A DNA stretch of 64,000 nucleotides from Thoreauomyces humboldtii (lineage: Eukaryota; Chytridiomycota; Chytridiomycetes; Spizellomycetales; Powellomycetaceae). The DNA lies in assembly GCA_027596035.1 (NCBI GenBank), contig JADGJA010000003.1, positions 1-64,000 on the forward strand, given 5' to 3'. Shown here piece after piece: positions 8,716-21,429 of the stretch (position 1 is the stretch's first letter; each line of letters begins with the position of its first letter). A program made the translations under genes and the position numbers. Under the pieces are notes generated by a model, which was not told where the DNA came from, did not search any database, and saw nothing but the letters and a program-made list of their open reading frames with translations.

Positions 8716-11244
8716 TCAACGTCCGACAGGACCTCCGACGACGATCTCCAGTCTCACGTCGTTCACGTCTACCACCTTCCCGGTTCTCCTGTCCACCAAC
8801 TGCAGGCGGTCGATGAGTACATGGCGTCCCTTGATCGCGACAAAGTGAAGGTTTACGGTCTCGCACGCCGCGGGGCGGAGAGGGCTGTGGGGGAGAGAAA
8901 GAGATAAGCGATATGGCTCTGTAGAATTGAAAGATTGCGGTGCATCGTACCCGAGCTCAATGTTGTTTTCGAGGCAGACCACCGCGGCCTTGTGCTTTTC
9001 AAGGGCAGAGTACGTCGTCATGAAAACTAGAGGACAGTCAACAGCCCAAGTTAGATGAGGCCTCGTACGAAGTGAGAAAGGTTAGCGCATGGTCGGTACC
9101 TTGATCGCTCATGTTGAGATCCAGCGAGTTTTTCGGGTTGCTGTGATAATACCGATGAGCATCTCCCTGCCGGCAAAAGGGCGAGGCGAACAGCAAAGCT
9201 TACTCGTCAGTGGAGGTAGCGGAAACACGCGGTATCGGGGGACTTCGCACAGCTGCTATGCCATTGGCAGCCGTCATGTTCGCGGTGGTAGGTATCACGA
9301 CCGTCAGGAAGTATGTTTCGCTCGAACAGTTGACAATCACCATCTGGACCGTAAACATTTTTCGAAGTGTTACAGGCCCAGCAACCGAGAATGCTAGCGT
9401 CAGTCCACCGGCCGCATCCGTTGCACTGGCCGCGGCAGTTCTCTCATGCACGCCATGGGGTCGCGTGCCGTAGTCAGGCTCCACGTGCCGTTCGGTGCCG
9501 TCCAGATCCATCACCCAGCTCGCGCTGATGGTTTGGGCGCTTAAACCGGGTACAAGGCTACATTTGCCTTTAATCTTGATGAGGAGATCGCGGGTTTGGG
9601 ATATAGAGCCGAGCGAAGAGATGGAGGAATATGCGCTTGGTGGAGATATGGGAAGGGCGGCACTCGAAGGTGGCGGCGGGTCGAGAAGGGTAATAGTGAA
9701 TAGAAGATGAAGGGATTCCTTTTGATGCAACTGTAGGAAGACGAGATGTTAGCATCTGAGAGAAGAGAAAGTCGGATTTTGGTTGAAAACGAATTTGTCC
9801 CGTACCGGCTCGCCAGTCCACAATGCCGGTGAAACGGGTCGCACAAGGGCATGTGCCAACTCGACCGCCACGTGCTCCAGATTATACACGGCGGCTTCGG
9901 TCAATGCGGGAGCATGCTCAACCACGATCGACAAAGCGAGCTGTCGGGGACCGATATTGACCGTTGTTACATGAACAGAAAGCAGTGGCTCCAAAGGTAG
10001 AGACCGCTGGATGATCCTCGGTGACATGTTGGGATTGGCAATTGAGTGCTTGCGTGAATGATGCGGAAGATAATGGGATGGAAGGTGCGCGGGATTGAAG
10101 TAGGGGTCTGAGAGGAAGAACGGTTCGCTCAGACTTCCCAGCGGAAACATGTGGAACGAGCTGCTGAGCTTTACCATGTGCTAGACCAGCAAGCAAATTC
10201 GGGGAATCAAAGTCATCGGGATCGCACATGGCGGCGGTACCACCTTCCGGTTTAGACCGCGTTGACCTTGCCGTGAGGGACACGATGACCTCAAGGCGGT
10301 AGGATACATCGGCCTCCTTTGGCTTTACGATCCCTAACATTGTACCATGAGCATGTAGAAACGTTAGCCAATCCATCAGAGCCCGCTGACTTACCGATGG
10401 GAAAACTAAAAGGAAATAAAGCCGCGTTCAGGCCTGGTGGGATGACGATGGCCAGGGCATCCACCGCAAAGGTTATCGTTCCCGCAGGCGCCTCGGTATA
10501 TGCTTGTGTGGCTGAATATATAATCTCCTGGTCCCGGAGATGGGCCCGATCCATATGACTGTATTGGGCAGACATCGGCGAGCGGCCACCGTATCCTGCG
10601 ATCTGGCCCTTTCGTAAGTTTTCCAAAACAGGCTGTTGCAGAGGCCGCGGAGGTTTCGTCTTCAAAGATGTTGTGCGTCGTTGTACCGTCGGACTTGCGA
10701 GGTAGCCGGCGTTCGTGGATACAGCTGGCCCGCCCTGTTTGCTCAATCCCGGTGCATGGCCTGTTGTAGCCGCTCGACTTCGATTAGGTGCCGTTATGGA
10801 GGAAGAGCCCAGGTGGTGCGCCATAGGTGGAGGGGCGACCGTCAGCGCGGACACGGGGGCTGTCAGCACGGGGGTCCCTGTCCCGGATGCGGTCGTTAGA
10901 GCTTCCACTTCGGTCACGGTTGCGATGACGTGAACATCGAGGCCCTGCGTTGCGATGTCGACGAGCATGGCAGGCGTGACTCTGGTCGCGCTAGCGGCGG
11001 TCGAGGGTCGAAATACCAGGTACCCACGGAGCACTTCATCTTTGAGACATGGCAAAGATCATCACTGGTGTGCTCTGCGTTGACTGCGTGCGTGCCACTC
11101 CTGGTCCTTCAGGTAGCTACCATAAAAGGCGCCGGTGCGCGCTGGAGCCTTCAAGATGGCGTCGACATCCAGAGAGTCGGTGGCCGGAAAGAGGACTTCG
11201 AAGTGGGCATCGTCCACTATAGAGTGTACCGCCGACGCCTGCAT
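8716..11244 (-). CDS. TRS65: TRAPP II subunit Trs65-like
   Basis: A multi-exon gene. Exon 1 (11244-11085) gives the typical N-terminal strand pattern (FEVLFPATDSLDVD ... RTGAFYGSYLKDQE). Intron 11040-11084 joins it to EVLRGYLVFRP. A long Pro/Ser/Thr-rich insertion lies in exon 2. Later exons carry Ig-like beta segments (FTVQMVIVNCSSETYFLTVV). The last exon, after a phase-2 intron, reads ELGPLRPAACETVNLHFVAIKG followed by IDRLQLVDRRTGKVVDV, the hallmark Trs65 C-terminal Ig-like domain. Trs65 helps assemble TRAPP II, the Ypt31/32 (Rab11) exchange factor at the trans-Golgi. The introns at about 9160-9215 and 10150-10220 have uncertain boundaries. The start at 11244 is chosen because earlier in-frame sequence lacks family similarity. 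Confidence 0.75.
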
Positions 11245-11790
11245 ATGACGCTTCCGCTATGAGAATTTCGCACCGTACGGGAGCGTCGGACAGGAGGAAC
11301 GCGAACACGAGGCGACAAGCGGTGTGTAGATGGGTGACAAATTCGGGGCCTTGGAGGTTGCGCGGTTTCAACAGGCAAGTGAGCTATATACGAGGCTACG
11401 AATGCTGCCTTCCAAGTAAATGCGGTTGTTCAGGTCTCATATGAGGGGCAGAGGCGAACAGATGACGGGAGGGCAACCTACGTTGGCTAAGAATACGTAG
11501 TTCCTTGCTTAAATATGGCACGTACCGTCATGTAGACGGTGTGTGGGAGATGGCGGCGCGACAGAGAGGCACAACTGAGGCACAAAGCGGACGGCCGGAC
11601 GGGAGGGATGAGTCATCATCGCCCCGCTGTCGCCTTTGGTGGTTGTTTCGGACTCGCTCGGACGACGATTGGACAACCCTGGCGTCTGGCGTGACCCCCA
11701 TCCACCACCTGTCGCGGGACATTCCCGAGCACCTTCGGCCTGCCTCCAACATCCGCCTCCCGGACCAGCGCCAGCAGCAGCAGCAGAGTC
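11245..11790. other. Divergent promoter region TRS65/TOF1
   Basis: Separates two divergently transcribed genes. Reading frames here overlap on all strands and carry no family features. No clear regulatory motif was identified. Confidence 0.5.
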
Positions 11791-14700
11791 ATGGACGACG
11801 AGGATGGAACCATCTTCCACAACAACTCCCACCTTCTATCAATCTGCGCTGCCCTGGGAGGCTTTGAGAATGTCGAGGTGGACGAGCAAGGACAGGTCGT
11901 CGACGAGGCAGAGGACGTACAGGCAGCCGGCCAACCCGAAAGGAAGACTAGCTTCAAAAAAATGTACATCATGGGAGATGAGACGCTAGGTACTTTCCGT
12001 CCCTGATTGGGTTCCCCAAGGCGCTTGACCCTAACGGCTGGTTGGGTGCTCGAAGCGTGCCTCCGGGACCTGAAGCGCCTTCTGCGGAGCGACGAGCAGT
12101 CGGCAGAGCGCAACGTCGTGCGCGCCCTCGGACGCTGGAGAATCGTACAGACCGATTTGATACCCATCCTGCTGCTCACCCACGCCGCGGGTCAGGATAA
12201 AATCGCTCAGGCCGTCCGTGAGTCGCACACAGAAACTCCTGGCAATGATGCCCGTCCGTGACAGTCCGAGGCTTACCGGCCGTTACATCCCAAAGTGCAG
12301 CTCTTTGTGCCGCTCACCTGGCCGGTAGACAAAACCTCAAGGGACTCTGCGGGCCAGCAAGAGATCCAAAGAGGTTATAAGGAGGCATTCCTTCAGGAAG
12401 GCGTTCTCACTGCCGTCCTCGAACAACTCCTGAAGCCATTGTCGATTCATCACAGGTGATAGGAGGGCGTCTTCCCCGCATTATTTTCCAGCAGCTAAGC
12501 ATCTTTCCTTTGCCTTCTCATAGGGAACGGTCGGATCGAGACCACGCGTTCATCGGATTGATTCTCACGCTCTTCCGCAACCTGCTCGCAATCAAAGATC
12601 TGCAATCGACGATCACGGCCACGAACGAAAAGTACTCGAGTGCTACCCGTCAGGTCAGCCAACCCTCAATTGCATGCATGAACCCTAACGTACAGCGTTT
12701 GTTCTCATCAATTCGGGGACTTCTAGGAAGACCTTGTTATTTGCTTCGCAAAAACCAACATCACCGGACTTTTGACCGCCTTTGCGGGCTCCCTGGAGGA
12801 GCGTGAATACGCCGATTGGAACCTTACAATTATGGAGATCTTTTACTATCTCTTCTTGAATCGTGATCCCGAGGAAATGCTGGCCGGTCCAAAGGTGGGA
12901 GCATGAAAACTCTTCTTTTTGATGTGGAAGAGATTGCTGAAATCCTTTCGCTCCCCAGAAATCCTCCGCTGAGCTCACCGCACTGCTCATGGAAGAAGCC
13001 GGGCGCAAAAGAATGGCTGCACGCATTACGAACTCACGGCATGCGCGCTTTGGCGGCACTCTTGCCTTAAAGTTGCAGGTAGGTCACAACATCAACGGTC
13101 TTGCTTAAGCGTCAATAATCTTACTTATACACTGTTTCCTATGCATTTAGGACGGGCAAAGTTTTACGGTGCATAATCCTTCATCTGCTTTGAACAGTAT
13201 CGAGGACTCTCTTGATCAAGGAAAGGTTGCTCAAGGTGGGATCCGTAAGGCCAAAAACGAGGATGAATATCAGAAGTTTCGAAGCATCAAAGATCCACGT
13301 GCGAACGCTGTCTACGTCGAAGTCGCGACGGAGTTTGTTGAGCACTGCTTCAATGGTAATGACTCCTTTCCACGCTGAAGACTTCGATCCCTTCCTCACT
13401 ATCCTGACTTTGTTAGGTATGGTTGCGTCTATACGGCGAGACTTTGCAGCAGAAAAGGACAAAGTGCAGGAAGAGCACTATGCGCGATTCATGTGGCTGT
13501 GCGCTTTTATGTTGAAGTTTCAGCGCTGTGCGCTACGGGTATGTTGGCGGATCCTCTCTTTGACATAACAAAACTGTCATCTTATATCGAAACGCAGAAC
13601 CACGCCAAGAAGAGTGCAGAAGGGGTCTCCCTGGAAGAGGCAGGCACTCTGTTGGACTTTGACACTGTGACCGGGTTCCTCGATCTTCGTGGACTCTCAT
13701 TCGTAACAGGCCGCATCGGTCGATCGCAGGATGAGAAGCGACCGGACGAGGTGCACGTTGCCGTCGATTGTCTCAAGCAGATGCTCTTGTCTTTGGATGC
13801 CATGATGCTCTCTGATGACGAGGACTTCCGAGACGCGTCCGAACACATGCAATCGAATATGTACTACGAGCACTCAACTATCGAAATCGCGGTCGGCCTG
13901 GCAAGGGATTTCAAACGGCAGACCCACATCAGTCATTTGAAAGCTGTGATAGAGGTGATACACGTGCTGCTAAAGATGCTGGAAGAATACTCGACGAAAA
14001 AGAACGTAGTATTTCGCAGAAAGAAGGCGCACGCTAGAAAGAAGAAGAAGCCGACAGTTGACAGCGCCGAAACTACGCGCGACGGTGATGAATCGGATCA
14101 TGGAGACTTGGAGGAGGACGCCATGGCTCCGGCGGCTGCCGTAAAGGAGGTCGCGCTCACGTTCAACAAAATCGTTGCCCGCTTCGCCAGTGACTCGATC
14201 GTCAGCACATACTGCCTTCTTCTGCGGCATTACCAGGAGCTCGAGTCTCGATACATCTACTATATCGCGTCCATGTTCCATCGCCTCTTTGTCAAATGCA
14301 CCAATGGAGCACCTCTCTTCTACAAACTGACAACGCTGCAGTTGTTTAACAAGCTCATCACGGATAAGCGAACGCTGCCGAACGACAGCGCTCACAAGGA
14401 ACTCTTCGGGTTCATCACCTATGCTCTCAGCAAATTTTTCAAGAAGGCAGCAGAGTATTCGATGCTGTATGTCGAGGTTCTGTTCACAAAGTCGCGGAGC
14501 GATTGCGTCCGTATCGAGTTCAAGAACGATGAGGTTGCCGTCCAGTCTGCGGCCATGGACGACGGGGAACGGGAGATCGAAGTCAAACCGGGTCTTTCAT
14601 GGACAGAGGAGCTCAAGATCGTAGTGACTCTTCTCATGGAGAGAGGTGACGAAGAACATCTCGACTGGATCAACGACACGCTCCTGGACGCTGCGACCCT

Positions 14701-16173
14701 TCGCACCCCACGACCACCGCTCGACGATCCAGACGAGGAGGACGAGCGTGCCCCTGAGGTGTTCGACCCCTACGATCTGGTCGGTACGACCGCAGGGCGT
14801 AGAGCGGCCCTCAATAAGAATGCTGCCGTCCGTCTTTTGCTTCGTTTACTCTCTTTCGAGGAAGTCCACGAGGCAGTGCTCGATCGGTCATTCCGACTCG
14901 CACCGTCGATCACGTCCGTCGTGCTCCTTGGCCACCGTGATACCGTCATGAAGTACATGGAGGACGGAGGTCTGGACGACGGGCAGAAAGCAGCCTCCTT
15001 GGTTCGCAAGAAGCGCAAGAAGGCGGTAAGGAAGAACATCGGGGAACCCAGGAAGACCAAAGAACAGGTAGTGCAAGAGTTCAGGTCGGCGGCGTACATC
15101 GATGACAGCGATGAGGACCCCGAGGCCGATGCTGCCTTCTTTGCCGCCGAGCGGGCCATGAGGGAGAAATTAAACGAATTGCACGGCGCTCCGGACGTTG
15201 ACATCGCGGGAGCGTCAAAACCTAAACCCAAACCCAAAGCGAAGGCGGCGAAACGCACTCCCACGAAGCCTAGGAAGAAGAAGCCCGCGTCGCAGGAGAT
15301 CGTCGATACAGTTATCTCAGACTCGCAGAGCGACCACGGTGGAGCACAGGCCGAGTCGGAGGAGGAGGTGGACGAAGCCGGCGAAAAGCCGGTAAATGAG
15401 GTTGATCTTCTTCCCATGACGCCGGATAGGCGGCCTCCGCGGAGTGTTACAAGACGGCGACGAGCGCTTGCTGTTTCCGATGAAGGAGAGGATGACAAGA
15501 TGGAAGAAGACCTACCAGCGTCGCCTATCGAGATTGCTCACGTGGCCCCTGCCGCCGAGCCTGTCACCGCCCTCGATCTTGCTGCGACATCGGAAAAGAG
15601 CACGGCCCGTCGGCGGGTGTTTGCTTTTTCAGACGACGACGAGCTAGAAGATCAAAACACACCAAAGCAGCCCATGGTATCCACCAAAGACAGTCTTGCC
15701 GAAACTGGGTCAAGCGCGACGAATGAGAAACTTCACGAATCCGATAGACCCGTCTTCAAACGCGCTCCAGTCACGTACGGTAGAAAATTAGACGGCGCTC
15801 AACCGCAACTCAACAGGTCCGAGACCGAGGCGGAGGTGCCGGACAAGAACGCTGATGACCCAATGGACCAGGACAAGCCCTCCGACGATCTCGCTCCGCA
15901 AGCACAAGCATCCTCCTCGCAGCCCGCCACGACTCGACGGAGACGTCCCCTTCAGATGTCTGATTCCGACGACGATGACGACGAAAACGTCGCACCTGAG
16001 GTCGTCGCGTCCGGGAAACCTGCCGCGAGCACAGCATCGGCGCTTTCATCCCCGGCGAGTCAAGCACGGAGCAAGCGGAGACGTGTCTTGTTGGTAAGTG
16101 CTCCTCGTTACAAGTGTCCCAGATAGAACTCTGACCACGAGGTTTGCAATCGTAGGCATCCGATTCCGAGTGA
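11791..16173 (+). CDS. TOF1: Tof1/Swi1/Timeless fork-protection complex subunit
   Basis: A multi-exon gene starting MDDEDGTIFHNNSHLLSICAAL. Intron 11990-12055 joins DETLA to CLRDLKRLLRSD, followed by WRIVQTDLIPILL, the Timeless N-terminal signature. Further short exons give QLFVPLTWPVD, FIGLILTLFRNLLAI, LLTAFAGSLEEREYADWNLTIMEIFYYLF and GMVASIRRDF. Intron 13539-13597 (GTATGT...CAG) opens a long exon with LLDFDTVTGFLDLR and the Tof1 C-terminal helical region. The tail is low complexity and acidic/basic, with four R-R-R-x3-SD motifs. Intron 16094-16155 adds a last exon ending ASDSE-stop at 16171-16173. Tof1 with Csm3 and Mrc1 stabilises paused forks and mediates the S-phase checkpoint; the MRC1-like gene lies about 3.4 kb away. 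Confidence 0.9.
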
Positions 16174-16443
16174 GGTCAAACTTGCTGAGAGTCGGACACA
16201 GGGCGGGGGTAGAAAGTTGCTTTTTGGATGATATTGAGGCCCGACAGACTACACATATGCATGGGCGGTTACAACAACCTTTTGTGAAGATGCAGCGAAA
16301 CTTTGTAGTGATCAGTAGAGCTTTGTTTCGTAGGAACTAATTTAGATGTATAATGGAGGTGAAGGGACAGGGATAGGGATGCCACAAAGTGCCGCCGTTG
16401 CGCGGAGCCGAGCGCCAGAAAAGAACGCTCATCTCTGTTGCGC

Positions 16444-19051
16444 TCAATCAATCTGCCAGGGTCGGAAAGTCAACAACGGGATCTGCGCGAGTACATCAGT
16501 GAAGTAGCATTACCTTGATGGACCCGTAAATCTTTCGTACGAATTTGAAGCAGGCAATAAACCCGATCGTCCCAGTGAGAAGGAAGAACAGGAAGCTCAT
16601 GATGGTCGTGTAACCGAAGTACAGTATCGTGGACGGTACGTCATCGAGCTTCAGACGAGTGTAGTAATACAGCACGCCGTAAAGAAGCACGTAGATAGCC
16701 GACGCGCCGCTCGTCAGGAAGGCTCTCCACCACCTTTGTGTGATCACAAGGTTAGTGGCACAATCTACACAACCAAGCAGCTGCTCGCGAAACTCACCAT
16801 CGATAGTCTTCCGCGCAGAGATGGAAGTAGCACATGAGCACGGTAACCTGCGAGCAGGTCAAAACAAGGATGATGAAGACGAGAACAAGGAATCCGAACA
16901 CATAGTAGACGCGATTAAGCCAGATGCTCGAGAGGATGAAGTAAAGTTCGATGAAGATAGCGCCGAAAGGGAGGATTCCGCCGATGAGGATGGAGGGCAT
17001 GCGACGGAGATACGCCGGCTGCTCGGGAATCTGACGAGGAATCTGGTTGGTTCGCACAGGGTGCTCCAATTTCTTGAAAGCGGTGAAAGTAGGAAAAAAT
17101 CAATATCTTGGAGGATAGCGAAGGTATGGTACGAGATATGTCTTACTGGCTTCTTGTAACCGAAGTAAGCTCCGAGGAAGCAGAGAGGCGCAGATACGAG
17201 GAACCACATAGATATCAAGGCAAACAGTGTGCCAAACGGCACAGCGCCAGAGCTCTTCGCCCCGATAAGGAAAAAGTTAAGAATCAGGAAGAAAGAAAAC
17301 ACGACTCTGCAAGCAAATAGGATAGGAGATGAGCGCAAGAACCTAGATCTCTGCTGCAGCCACTTTTACTCACCCTGGAACAAGGAGGGCGGTCATCAGG
17401 ACGTTACGCTTCCACTTTTCTCCACCAAACATCTTGTAGTAACGGGCCGAGGTATAACCGGCGACACTTCCGAATAGCACGTAGAACACCAACATCACAG
17501 TGGAAAGGGATCCTCGGCTCGACGGCGAAAGGAATCCGAGCACAGCGAATCCTGGGAGACATGACGGATGTAAGTTTCCTCTCTGCCGTTCTTTTCGCTT
17601 GGTAAAAATCGGTCCTTACCAAGTGTGACCGATGTCATAAGAAACAACTGTGCGCCGCTTCCCACCAGAACCGACAGAAGCATGGATGATTTGGGGGCAC
17701 GGAATACATCTCCGTGAACGAGCTTCCAGCCGAAGTCCTCTTGCGCATCTTCCTGAGCTTCGAGTGCGTTGTATCGCGCGATGTCCTTGTGCAGGGCGCG
17801 AAGAAGGATCATGGCAACCATGCCGGTGAGGAACAGAACGATCACCACAGAGTTCACAAGACTGAACCAGTGGATTTTGGGGTCCGAGGCGTGGACTGAA
17901 GGACGAGAGCGCACGTCAGTACTTTCCTTGGGTGCACGATGAATGTAAAGTGAAGCTCACGGAAGTTGTCCCAGCGAGTTGCCCATGGGGTTGCAGACTC
18001 TTCCCACTTCACATTGTAGGAAAAGTGCACATCGGTGGAGGTTTTCTCGCTCAAAAGGACCCGAGGACCCGTGACTGGCTCCCCGCTCTTTTCGCAATCT
18101 CCGTGTTTCTTCACCTCGGCGATGCTATAGGGGATCACAATCACGCCCACGACGCGGAAAGACTTTTGATCTTCCGAGTGGTACTGAATGGTGATATCGT
18201 AGTGGTTGTGCAACACCAAAGCGCCGTCCTAAACCAAATGCGTATGTTAAGACGCTGCCCGCTGGCAAGAAGGGATAGTGATCGGGTACAGCGTCAATGT
18301 ACCTCCTGAGTTGCTCCGAGCGGGAATCCAATCTCATATACGTTCAATCCAGTTTCTTCATCCTCGTTGACATAAGCGGCTGGAAGACCATCCACCTCCC
18401 TGACATGTTCGACTCTATGAGCGAGAGTTCGATGTATTCGCAGGACATGGTGACACGCACCAGTTGAGGTAGTAGTTCTCCTTGATGCGGGCGTTGGTGA
18501 ACTTAGCATCATCCGGAGAGTACCGCCTGGAATCGCAAAGGTCCACGCACTTTTGCGCCTTCTTCATCTCGAGCTATAAAGTGACCTGGGCATCAGCCAC
18601 CGGGACTGTCACTTCACTGTAGGTCCGAGCGCCAAACCGTACATGGAAAGCGGAAGACATCAGGCGGTCACCAAACAAGACGCTACCCAGCGATTCGCCT
18701 TTCTGGGTGATTTTGTCTGGCTTCACAAAGTCGTCAGAGGGCAGATCTCGAGCAAAGGTTCCTGCCCGTCCAGCTCACTTTGCAGAATTGCAGACTGTCC
18801 GAGTAAAAGTCATATGGGAGGACCTAGGAGAGAGGAATTTTACTATCTAGCTGCACGATGAGATGCTCGAACTCGTCTCAACATACTGTAGCGGAAGAAG
18901 AGAGAGCGTTGACGAACAAAGGCACTTCGTCGCCTTCGTGGTAGTCATGAGGTGCAACGCCGGGCAGGTAGAAGCCCAGAACTTGAGGAGCTGCCAACAG
19001 AGCAACCAGCAGTGAGGCCCTCCACGAGGATCTCCTGCCAAGGGAAGTCAT
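16444..19051 (-). CDS. EMP70: Emp70/TM9SF nonaspanin endosomal-Golgi membrane protein
   Basis: A multi-exon gene with a signal peptide ([18 protein letters not shown]) followed by [24 protein letters not shown], the standard TM9 N-terminus. A luminal domain follows, then repeated hydrophobic segments typical of nine-TM proteins: [23 protein letters not shown], then [20 protein letters not shown]. The penultimate exon ends KIYGSIK. Intron 16453-16513 (GTAATG...CTGGCAG) leads to a 9-nt final exon (16452-16444) encoding Ile-Asp-stop. This gives the canonical KxD tail that retains TM9 proteins in the Golgi through COPI. TM9 proteins act in sorting of membrane proteins, adhesion and metal homeostasis. 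Without that last exon the tail would read KVMLLH. It shares a 161-bp divergent promoter with RFT1. Confidence 0.9.
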
Positions 19052-19212
19052 TGTCGCTCGATTGCAGAAACTTGCTCGGAAGGAGTAAAGATCGCTCCGG
19101 AATGTTCGAGGCTTGGAAGGTCGCGCCGCTGAGACGGGTTCGCGTGTGCGCGTTGTCGCTTCTCGCTCTGCCGCAGCAACCGAAACCCGTTTCGTTCTTC
19201 GCACTTGGGGAC
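19052..19212. promoter_or_regulatory. Compact bidirectional promoter EMP70/RFT1
   Basis: Only 161 bp separate the two divergent start codons, so the core promoters must be shared or overlapping. Both genes act in the secretory pathway. An alternative RFT1 start at 19102 would shorten the gap further. Confidence 0.5.
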
Positions 19213-21257
19213 ATGCAACGCGCAGGCCGCGGCACTCACATCGCGAAGGACAGTGTTGCTGGATCGCCTTCAGGATCCGACGTTCGTGGCGCTAAAAATC
19301 ACCAGGGGTCGGCCACGGTTGCTCCCAGCGCATTATCGTCCAGCATAAAGGGAGCAGGTTATCTGTTTCTTCTTCAACTCTGTTCTCGAGGGGCAACGTT
19401 TTTCCTCAACAACTATGTTCAGCGCACGTCTTCCATGGGAACCGTCGGAATCGCCTCGGAGCTTGAGTTGCTATCTGGCACCATTCTGTTTCTTTCGCGG
19501 GAGAACCTAAGAATGGCCCTGCTGCGGGTGTCGTCTGGTGGTGACGAGGGCAAGGACACAACCAACGCGAAAGCTACGGCGGAAAGACAAGCGCAGCAGC
19601 AGAAGCTTGTCAACTTGTCATACCTTACCGTTGCGATGGGGATGCTTCTCACGCTCGGGTTTGCGGTTTACGCACAGCTTGCGCCTTCCGGCCGACCGCA
19701 CACGGCAGTTCAGATTTATCTCTTGGCCACCGCCGTGGAGCTACTCAGCGAGCCAATGTACCTCCTCGTTCAAAACGCCTTGATGTATGATGCTCGAGCA
19801 AAAGTTGAAGGAAGCGCATTGATGGCGAAATGCTTCACGACGTTTGCCTTCACGCTTGCAACTTGTTCGGATATTGGAAGCCTGTCGCAGACGTGCGGGG
19901 TTCACGCTTATGCGCTGGGGCAGCTAGCATATGCACTTGTACTGCTTGTCGGGTACTTCCGCGTTCTGCATGGCCTTCCCGCATCATCCCTCCCGAGAGC
20001 CTCAATCATCGGCGTCTTGACTCTCCGTCCAGTACGAGTCAATCATGACACACAACGGTAAGAATGTGCAAAATCTAGATTGACTGCGTAGTTGCAACTC
20101 CAGATCTTAGAAGCCGGAGGATTTCATGTTAGAAGCTGATGTTGAGCGCCGCTGCTCTCTCAATAGAATGAGCTACTTTGACCCGTACCTCCTGTCATTA
20201 GCGTGGAGCTTCGCTGCACAATCTGGTCTGAAGTACATATTGACCGAAGGAGACCGCCTAGTGCTTCTCTGGATGGGCCGAGGGGACGACGAGAAGGGCG
20301 CTTACAGGATGGTCTCGGATCTAGGTGAGCATCCGCACGACCGATTTACTCTCAAGTCTAAGCAACTGACCGCGTGGATACCAGGATCGCTCATCGCTCG
20401 CATCGTTTTTCAGCCGATCGAGGAAGTTGCCCGCGCTTTCTTCTCGAAGAGCCTTGCCGGCGCAGCTTCTCCGTCCGCAGCGGAATCCTCGTCATCTCTT
20501 GACTTGCTCACCACTCTCCTCCGCTTTCATCTTTTCCTCGGCAGCTACTTTGTGTTTCTTGCCCCGAACTACAGCGGGACCCTTATTTCGCTCCTCTACG
20601 GTGCCGAAAAAGCCGCCATCCCTGAGATCGTGCTCGCCCTATCCGTCTACTGTCTATATGTTCCTCTGATGGGCATCAACGGGATCACGGAAGGGTTCGT
20701 CCAGGGCGTCGGGAATACGACGATCCTTCGCGCCCAGAGCATGTGGATGGTGGTGTGTTCCGCCGTTTTTGCAGTAACGGCTTACGTGGCGATGGAGTGG
20801 TTGGAGATGGGATCCGCTGGGCTCGTGGTTGCGAACATGGCGAACATGGTGATGCGCATCGGATTCTGCGCGGTGTGCATCGGCCGATACTTTGGCATTC
20901 GCGGCCAGGAAGGAGAGGGCTTGTCAGGTCTTTCGACAAGACTTGGTGGACAGGTCGGCAACCTACTTCCTGGAGGACCGGGAGTCTGGGCTGCGCTGCT
21001 TGCGTCGTGGGTGGGGACGCGTACCTATGCGAACGTCTATGGATGGGCGACCTGGACGATCAAAGCCGGGCACGTCGTCCTCGGAGGTGCATGTGCGGTT
21101 GTCGTAACGGGTCTGATGTGAGCTTTGTGGTGTCCGTATCAACAGCTTTCGACCTTCGACTAATCAACCTTCAATTCTCAGGTATCGGGCGGAGCGAAAT
21201 CGTCTATACAGGGATTTGCGGCGGTACTATCGCCTAGCGAAGGGAAAGGCAGATTGA
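19213..21257 (+). CDS. RFT1: Rft1-like ER oligosaccharide-lipid membrane protein
   Basis: Four exons: 19213-20057, 20167-20324, 20385-21117 and 21182-21257. Introns are GT-AG and in phase. The protein is polytopic. Family landmarks are a first TM helix followed by RGATFFLNNYVQRTSS, then VGIASELELLSGTILFLSREN, ATAVELLSEPMYLLVQN, and YFDPYLLSLAWSFAAQSGLKYILTEGDR across intron 20058-20166. The tail is basic (RNRLYRDLRRYYRLAKGK). Rft1 is required for dolichol-linked Man5GlcNAc2 use in N-glycosylation; whether it is the flippase itself is debated. The start at 19213 gives a short N-terminal tail before the first helix. Confidence 0.9.
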
Positions 21258-21429
21258 AGGATATGATTCGAGGACGGTCTCTTACCACAAATACGGCACA
21301 TAGAGAAACGTCCCTTCATCGTAGTCACCTAGTACCTAGCATGCATGTTTTTTCCGAGTAGATCGGGCCTTGAAGCTGCTAGTTGACGTTTGATTCTATC
21401 TAATTGATGCTCCACACTGACTACCAGTC

